Of a stretch of DNA of 64,000 nt, positions 58,561 through 64,000 are shown in pieces. The stretch lies in assembly GCF_029873635.1 (NCBI RefSeq), contig NC_080418.1, forward strand, positions 13,557,562 through 13,621,561, written 5' to 3'. Position numbers and translations under genes: made by a program. The stretch comes from Malania oleifera. Its lineage: Eukaryota > Streptophyta > Magnoliopsida > Santalales > Ximeniaceae. Each line of letters starts with the position of its first letter. Within the stretch, counting starts at the first letter, position 1. A model generated the notes under the pieces. The model was given only the letters and a program-made list of their open reading frames with translations, had not been told where the DNA came from and did not search any database.

Positions 58561-59971
58561 TTTTTTTAAATTATATTTTGTTGTACCACAACCCTTTTCA
58601 TTCTGTTTATTTTTTTAAATTATATTTTGTTGTAAAATAGGTTTGTTAAATTGAATTAAAAAAAAAGTAATTTAATAGAGTAAAAAATTAGAAATTATTA
58701 ATAATTATGTAAAATAAAATTTTCTTACTTTATAAATATTTTAATTGTATTATATTTTTTGAAAGATAATTATGAAAATTAATTCCATGACATAGCAAGC
58801 AATTATTAATATTATATAATTAATATTTTTTAAGGTTAGTAAATAATTAATATTTACCAATAATAATTGAAGCCTTTTTTATAATAATATTTGAATATCA
58901 ATAATCCACTACTGCATTCACCATCTAAACAAAGCATTAAAATAATGTATGTATACAAGACATCCATGTGATGGCATTTTATATTATCTAGGCTTAATTG
59001 AGCTCTATTTTTCACCATTCTTAAAGAATTCCAAGGAATACTCTGCACAATTATTATAATATTTAGTCTTAGGATTTGCCAAACTAATAGAAATAAAATT
59101 AATTCATGGCACCAATTGGCTAACATACTATTTATGTCAGCTGGACAAAGTGGTCATTTTAATAAAGAAGATATCATATTCACTCCCATCTATTGAAAAA
59201 ATATTAAATAATATTCATATTATAAAAGAAAAAAAAATTAAATAACATCTGTCACCCATTTTATGTTACATGTGTATCTACTTGCCATTTCTTGAGTAGG
59301 GTGACCCTGTTTATTAATATTTTTTAAGTTTTAAAACATTATTTTGACCTTAAATTTAAAATTAGGTAAAATAAATGTTTACATCTATTTTTTGTTTTTA
59401 GTTATCAAATAAAGTAAAAATTAATAACTTAATAAAAAAAAAATTAACCTAATAGTTAATACATTAATAAATTTGATTTTTACTAATTACTACTGGAATT
59501 TGTAGAAAAATTTAATTTTAATCCATATACTGAGAAAATGCTTAAAAAATTAAATAGTCAATTTGTAATGTATGCATCTCTATTTGTGATGCTATGATGT
59601 ATATGAAAGTAGAGCAAAAATCTTTTTCACCTGTTAATTTCTTATAGTTATAAATGAAAATAAAATCAAGCTATAAAAAATAATGAAAATATCTTTTTAA
59701 AGATAAAGGAATATATTTTTTTTGTAATAAAATATCTAATATTTTATAATTTTGTTTATTTAAATATAAAAATAATAAACATTACTTATTATTTTTAATC
59801 AAATATTATACTTATTTTTACGTAATAAGTATTTAAAATTAGGACTATTTAGTACTTATTATTTAATATTTACTAAATTACTAATTATATTATTCCTGTC
59901 ATTGTAGGAAGGTTGTAACTTTGTATTTTCTTTATATTTTGTGTAGAGATCATCAAATTAAGTCTATCAAT
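58561..59971 (+). other. hAT leader intron region, AT-rich
   Basis: No coding. An acceptor such as TTTGTGTAG at about 59938-59946 would join the GC-rich leader to the transposase ATG at 59972. Confidence 0.45.
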
Positions 59972-62900
59972 ATGTCACGTGATAGAGGAAATGAAAACTT
60001 ACCTAGTGAGAATATTGGATGGCATTTTGGTACTGCGGTAGACGGTAATAGACATGTTATTATGTGTAAGTTATGTGGGAAGATAATCAAAGGGGGCATT
60101 ACACACTTGAAACAACACTTGGCACATAAAAAGGGTCAAGTAGCTGGATACTCAAATGTGACCACACAAGTAAGAGAACAAATGATGAAACATCTACAAC
60201 AGTATGCTGAGAAGAAAAGAGATAAACAAAAAAGGCAAGAAGAAGCAGAAGCCCAAATTAGAGGAGATTTTGAGAATTTGAGCGATGAAGAAGACTTGGA
60301 AGAAGAAAGTATGAGATTTGCTCGACAAGAAAGCATGCGATCACAACAACAATGGGAAGAGAGACAAAGATTTCGAGCAAGAACAACTAGAAGGGGTAAT
60401 ATTTATGAAGAGGGAGGTGGCTCTAGCAGTGGTGCTACCAATGGTTTCAATAGAGCAGGAGCTCGATCTTATAGTGGTCGAGAAGCTGGAGGTAGTGGAC
60501 GACAATGGATCAATCCTGATGTCCCTGAAGCTAGACTAAAGGCAATGGATCCTTTTTAGAAAGAAGCAAGAGTACGAAACAACCAAAACTCAACACAAAG
60601 TTACTGAAAGGTTTAAGAAGTAAATTAGGAAAAGCGGTTGGAAAATTCCTAATTTATAATCGGATTCCAGCGAATGTAGCTGACTCTCCATTTATGCAGC
60701 CTATGCTTGATATTGCTGCAGAGGTTGGAAAGGGGGTGAAGGGTCCATCACCCTATGAGATATCTTAAATTTATTTGGAACAAGAGCATCAAGAAATGAA
60801 AAATTATATAGCTTCTTTTGCTGGAATTTGGAAGGAAAGAGGTGTAACACTTATGTGTGATGGCTCGTCAGGACCAACTAGAAAACACATTATAAACTTT
60901 TTAGTTTATTGCGATAGAGGCACCATATTTCATAAATCAGTTGATGCCTCTAATGTGCCAAGCAGAACAGCTAAATATTATTTCAGGTAATTTTCTAATC
61001 TTAATTGTATATGCAAATAGTATTATGGACTTGCATGTTTTTAATTAAATAGTAGTAATTATTGAATCTATAATTTCATTTCAGATTAATGGATGAGGTG
61101 GTTGAAGAAATTGGAGAGGAGAATGTTGTCCAAGTAGTGACTGATAATGAAGCTGCAATGAAGGCATGAGGAAAATTATTAATGCAGAAGAGACCCAATC
61201 TCTATTAGACAACATGTGCAGCTCATTGCATAGACTTTATTCTTGAAGATATTGGTAAGAAAAGTAACGTGAAGAAGGTCTTAGAAGATGCAAGAACAAT
61301 AACCTCATTTATTTACAACCACATATGGACAGTGAATTTCATGAAGAAATTCACAAATAATAGAGAGTTACTTCGCCCTGCCATCACTCGATTTGCCACA
61401 AATTTCATTGCTTTGGAGACTATTGTCAGGCATAAACAAGCACTAAGGGAAATGTTTACATCTGATGCTTGGAAAAACTCAAGGTTTGGAATGGCAAAAT
61501 CAGGCCCAGCATATGATTCAAAGAAAATTATCTTAGGCAAAGAGTTTTGGCAAAAGGCCTCTGATATAATTAAAGTGCAAGAACTCTTGGTGAAAGTTCT
61601 TAAATTGGTTGATGGTGATGAAAAACCAACCATGGGCTTCATATACGAGGCAATTGATAGGGCGAAGTTGGCCATTCAAAAAGATTGCCGGTTTTACAAA
61701 GACTATTGGAAAATTATTGACAACCGGTGAAGTTTTCAGTTGCACCAAGATTTGCACGCTGCTGGTAAGTGTAAATCAAATACAATTTCTTATTATTTTA
61801 ACTTTTAAATTATGCATAGTTGCATTAGAAAACTATTGATTAATATGTTTCTAAATTTAATTGTAGGGTATTTTTTGAACCCACAATTTCTTTATGGTGT
61901 CCCACCCTCTCCTGAAGTTGCTAGAGAAGTCATGGATGGAGTTAAAAAAGTGATAACCAAGTTGGTACCCGATATAGATACTCAAATTCGGGCTATTAAT
62001 CAAGTAAGTATTGGTTCCATTAAATTGAATAATGAATTGTTCTAGTATTCTGTAATACTTTCAAGAATAATTATTAATACATCTAATTAATTAATTATAT
62101 TTCACAATCATCCTTTTTTAGTTGTTGCTATATCGAGATAGGCAGGAGACTTTTGGAACCCCGTTGGCTCAAAGGGCAGTGAAACAAACAAATCCTAGTA
62201 AATATGGCTATATAGCTAAATAATGGAGAATTACTCTATTTTCTCTCTTTGTGTTCAAATTTGACTTTTGAAATACGCTATACTAACATAAAACTCTTTT
62301 TAATTATTCATGCAGCTGAATGGTGGATTCATTATGGCTTGTGTGCTCCTGAGCTCCAAAGAATAGCAATTAAAGTTCTTAGCCAGACTACATCAGCTTC
62401 GAACTGTGAGCGTAATTGGAGCACCTTTAGCCTCATCCATACGAAAACAAGAAATAGATTAAAGTACATGAGACTACAAAAACTTATTTTCGTACATTAC
62501 AACATGAGGTTAAAGTTAAGACGTACAATGAGAAGAAGCCAACGAGAAATTGAAGAGGGTTTCAATCCTATCAACTTGGACTACATTTTCGAAGAATATG
62601 ATCCTTTAAGTCAATGGTTAAGAGGAGAGAGAGACACCACTACTCGACGGTCAGGACAATTTAAATTGGTTAAATGAAGAGGTTGGTGGTACTACAAAAG
62701 GAGGTGATCAACCACCAATAAACGCGCATGATGATTCAAGTTCAAGCCCTGAACGTACACAAAGTGATGACAATCTTGGTTTGAGCCCACCAAGTGATGA
62801 TGATGGTAATAGTGGTGCTGGAGCTGGGGTTGGAGGGGGTGGCAGTGGTGGTGGTGGAGGCGGCGGTGTAGAATATAATTATGGATATGATACAGGGACA

Positions 62901-63419
62901 TCATTTGGAAGGGATATATATCCTTCTAATCTTTATGGACTACATGACATACCTGAAAATTATGACTTGGGTATTCCTCCAGGGAACCAATCTTCACAAC
63001 CCAGGAGAAGGAGTGCTCGTGGGGACCCTAGCGATTCTACTGAAGATTCATATGGTGTGGTTCGTAGTTTTGGCGACTTTGGTTTAGATGGTTCATCATC
63101 ACAATCATATGGATCTCATCCAGTATATCCACATTATGCATCTCGTGACTCACATTTTTATCCCAGTGGATAAGGAATCTCAGGATCTAGTGAGTCTTCT
63201 TCTACACACTACCCAGAGCTAGCCCCTGCCCCAACTTATAAACATTATTCAGGAGAATTTTCATCACCAGTACATTTTCAAGAGCAACAACAAAATGACG
63301 CAAACTTGGGTTCATTCAACTATGTATTTCCACAAGGATGGGGAGATAATTTCCCATCCCAATCTCAAGATACAGATGCAAATTATGAAGACCCTCCACG
63401 TCATTCTTTTTGGTGGTGA
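59972..63419 (+). pseudogene. hAT transposase, BED/DUF659/dimerisation domains
   Basis: DNA cut-and-paste transposase. Residues ~15-60 are a BED zinc finger (CKLCGKIIKGGITHLKQHL). A long acidic and Ser/Gly linker follows to 60559 (TAG). A shifted frame carries 'GKFLIYNRIPANVADSPF' and 'KGPSPYEIS' then TAA; DUF659 follows with 'MCDGSSGP..INFLVYC' and, after intron 60987-61084, 'VVQVVTDNEAAMKA'. TGA near 61170, TAG near 61206 and TGA at 61728 break it. Further introns are 61765-61866 and 62004-62121. The hAT dimerisation domain is at 62316-62520 ('AEWWIHYG..LSQTTSASNCERNWSTF'). A one-base shift near 62650 leads to an acidic, poly-Gly tail with TAA at 63171-63173 and a last TGA at 63417. Introns keep GT-AG ends, so decay followed insertion or began shortly before. 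Confidence 0.92.
62780..62880 (+). repeat. Poly-Gly-coding low-complexity stretch
   Basis: GGTGGTGG-type triplets encoding an uninterrupted Gly run in the transposase tail, next to Asp/Ser-rich sequence. Glycine- and serine-rich tails occur in some plant hAT proteins; function unknown. Confidence 0.7.
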
Positions 63420-63904
63420 CATGTGTTATGTTATAAATTTGTAATATTGTATTCATGTATTTTCAACTATTTATTGATATTTGATATTAATCACTTTTTA
63501 AATTCATGTACGTGTAATGTGTATATTGAGTATTAAGTCTATTGAGTATTGATTCATTTTTAGTAACTTTATGACTTTAATTAATTGATTCTTACATTTC
63601 TACATCTTTTTACTCATTAAAGTAATGTAAACTATAAAAAAATATGCTTTTTTTTGTAAACAGCGCACTAAAATTAATATAAAAATCATAATGCCTATTA
63701 AAAAGCATTTGTAGGTTGAATGAAAGCCTTCAAAATTCATTAAAAATCATGTATTAATGGATTTCATGCTTATTTTTTAATTTTGGCATGGTTGTGCATG
63801 CGTGAAAAAAATTCACGACCGTTACGCCCGCTTCCCTTTACGTAACACCCGCGTCTCCCGCGACCGTTTCGCGACGTTACCCGCGACCACGATTTCGAAC
63901 CATG

Positions 63905-64000
63905 CCCAATATAAAAAAGAGCTCATGTCTAGTTTCCCATCATAAGCATGCATATCTACCTTGACCCTTTTGAAGCATCTCCACAATCCTCCCCCAACCT
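63905..64000 (-). pseudogene. Start side of the decayed gypsy gag
   Basis: On the minus strand this reads an open gag-like frame with 'VDMHAYDGKLDMSSFLYW', the expected sequence N-terminal to the fragment at 55440-55611. The element's 5' part lies beyond the window. Confidence 0.75.

Larger units (their letters stand above)
57821..63904 (+). mobile_element. hAT DNA transposon, 6.1 kb, degenerate
   Basis: Flanked by a perfect 8-bp duplication CCCAATAT (57813-57820 and 63905-63912), the hAT target size. Terminal inverted repeats begin CATGGTT on both sides and match at about 15 of the first 21 positions. Both ends carry CG-rich subterminal repeats and the middle a BED-DUF659-dimerisation transposase. 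The transposase has several stops and shifts, so the element is not autonomous now. Confidence 0.95.

Noticed and set aside
58108-58569. 153-codon Ser/Arg-rich frame near the hAT 5' end
   Set aside because: It overlaps three other long frames on both strands in GC-rich repeat text, with no domain. It is better explained as transposase leader.
1-64000. tRNA, rRNA or microRNA genes
   Set aside because: I looked for tRNA A/B-box pairs and cloverleaf ends and for rRNA core sequences and saw none beyond the single B-box-like motif at 16137. The 29243 palindrome lacks the bulged, ~20-nt-register look of a typical MIR gene.

Overview
This window is nuclear DNA from a flowering plant. It has one split protein-coding gene with typical plant introns (an alpha-expansin). 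It has the last exon of a second host gene (IDN2/FDM family, RNA-directed DNA methylation). The rest is AT-rich intergenic DNA packed with plant transposable elements: Ty1/copia (including a Sirevirus-like family), Ty3/gypsy chromoviruses, a LINE remnant, a hAT DNA transposon and MITE-like repeats. Nothing looks bacterial or organellar. The species cannot be named from the sequence; the GC-rich expansin exons against very AT-rich spacers fit several angiosperm lineages.

Layout. 1-2404: intergenic, with one small acidic ORF of unknown origin. 2405-6292: a very long solo LTR (family A) with a perfect 5-bp target duplication. 7942-13456: a structurally complete Tork/Tnt1-like copia element on the minus strand, young by its LTRs but disabled by stops. 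13457-17860: AT-rich spacer with a three-copy ~210-bp tandem repeat and small dispersed repeats. 17861-20946: GC-rich promoter and the three-exon alpha-expansin gene. 20947-28344: AT-rich spacer with MITE-like inverted repeats and duplicated segments. 28345 to about 41600: a reverse-strand family-A LTR-like region, split by a minus-strand solo LTR of family B (29528-31848) and by an 8.2-kb family-B element (33241-41397) that keeps only a broken gag. 43736-43966: the FDM/IDN2 exon on the minus strand. 44445-50116: a complete but decayed chromovirus with 390-bp LTRs. 50213-51530: a LINE remnant. 51675-64000: a decayed minus-strand gypsy chromovirus whose gag region was hit by two later insertions only 15-20 bp apart, a family-B solo LTR (55612-57792) and a 6.1-kb hAT transposon (57821-63904).

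Working together. The only gene that looks functional is the alpha-expansin, a secreted wall-loosening protein with its own TATA box. The elements form at least three nesting layers, readable because five of them keep perfect target-site duplications (CTCTT, CCACT, CCTAG, GAAAT, CCCAATAT) and two keep near-perfect ones. All autonomous elements are broken, and most premature stops can be explained as C-to-T or G-to-A changes. That is what decay of methylated, silenced transposons would look like.

All calls come from reading the sequence by eye. No similarity search, alignment program or expression data were available.
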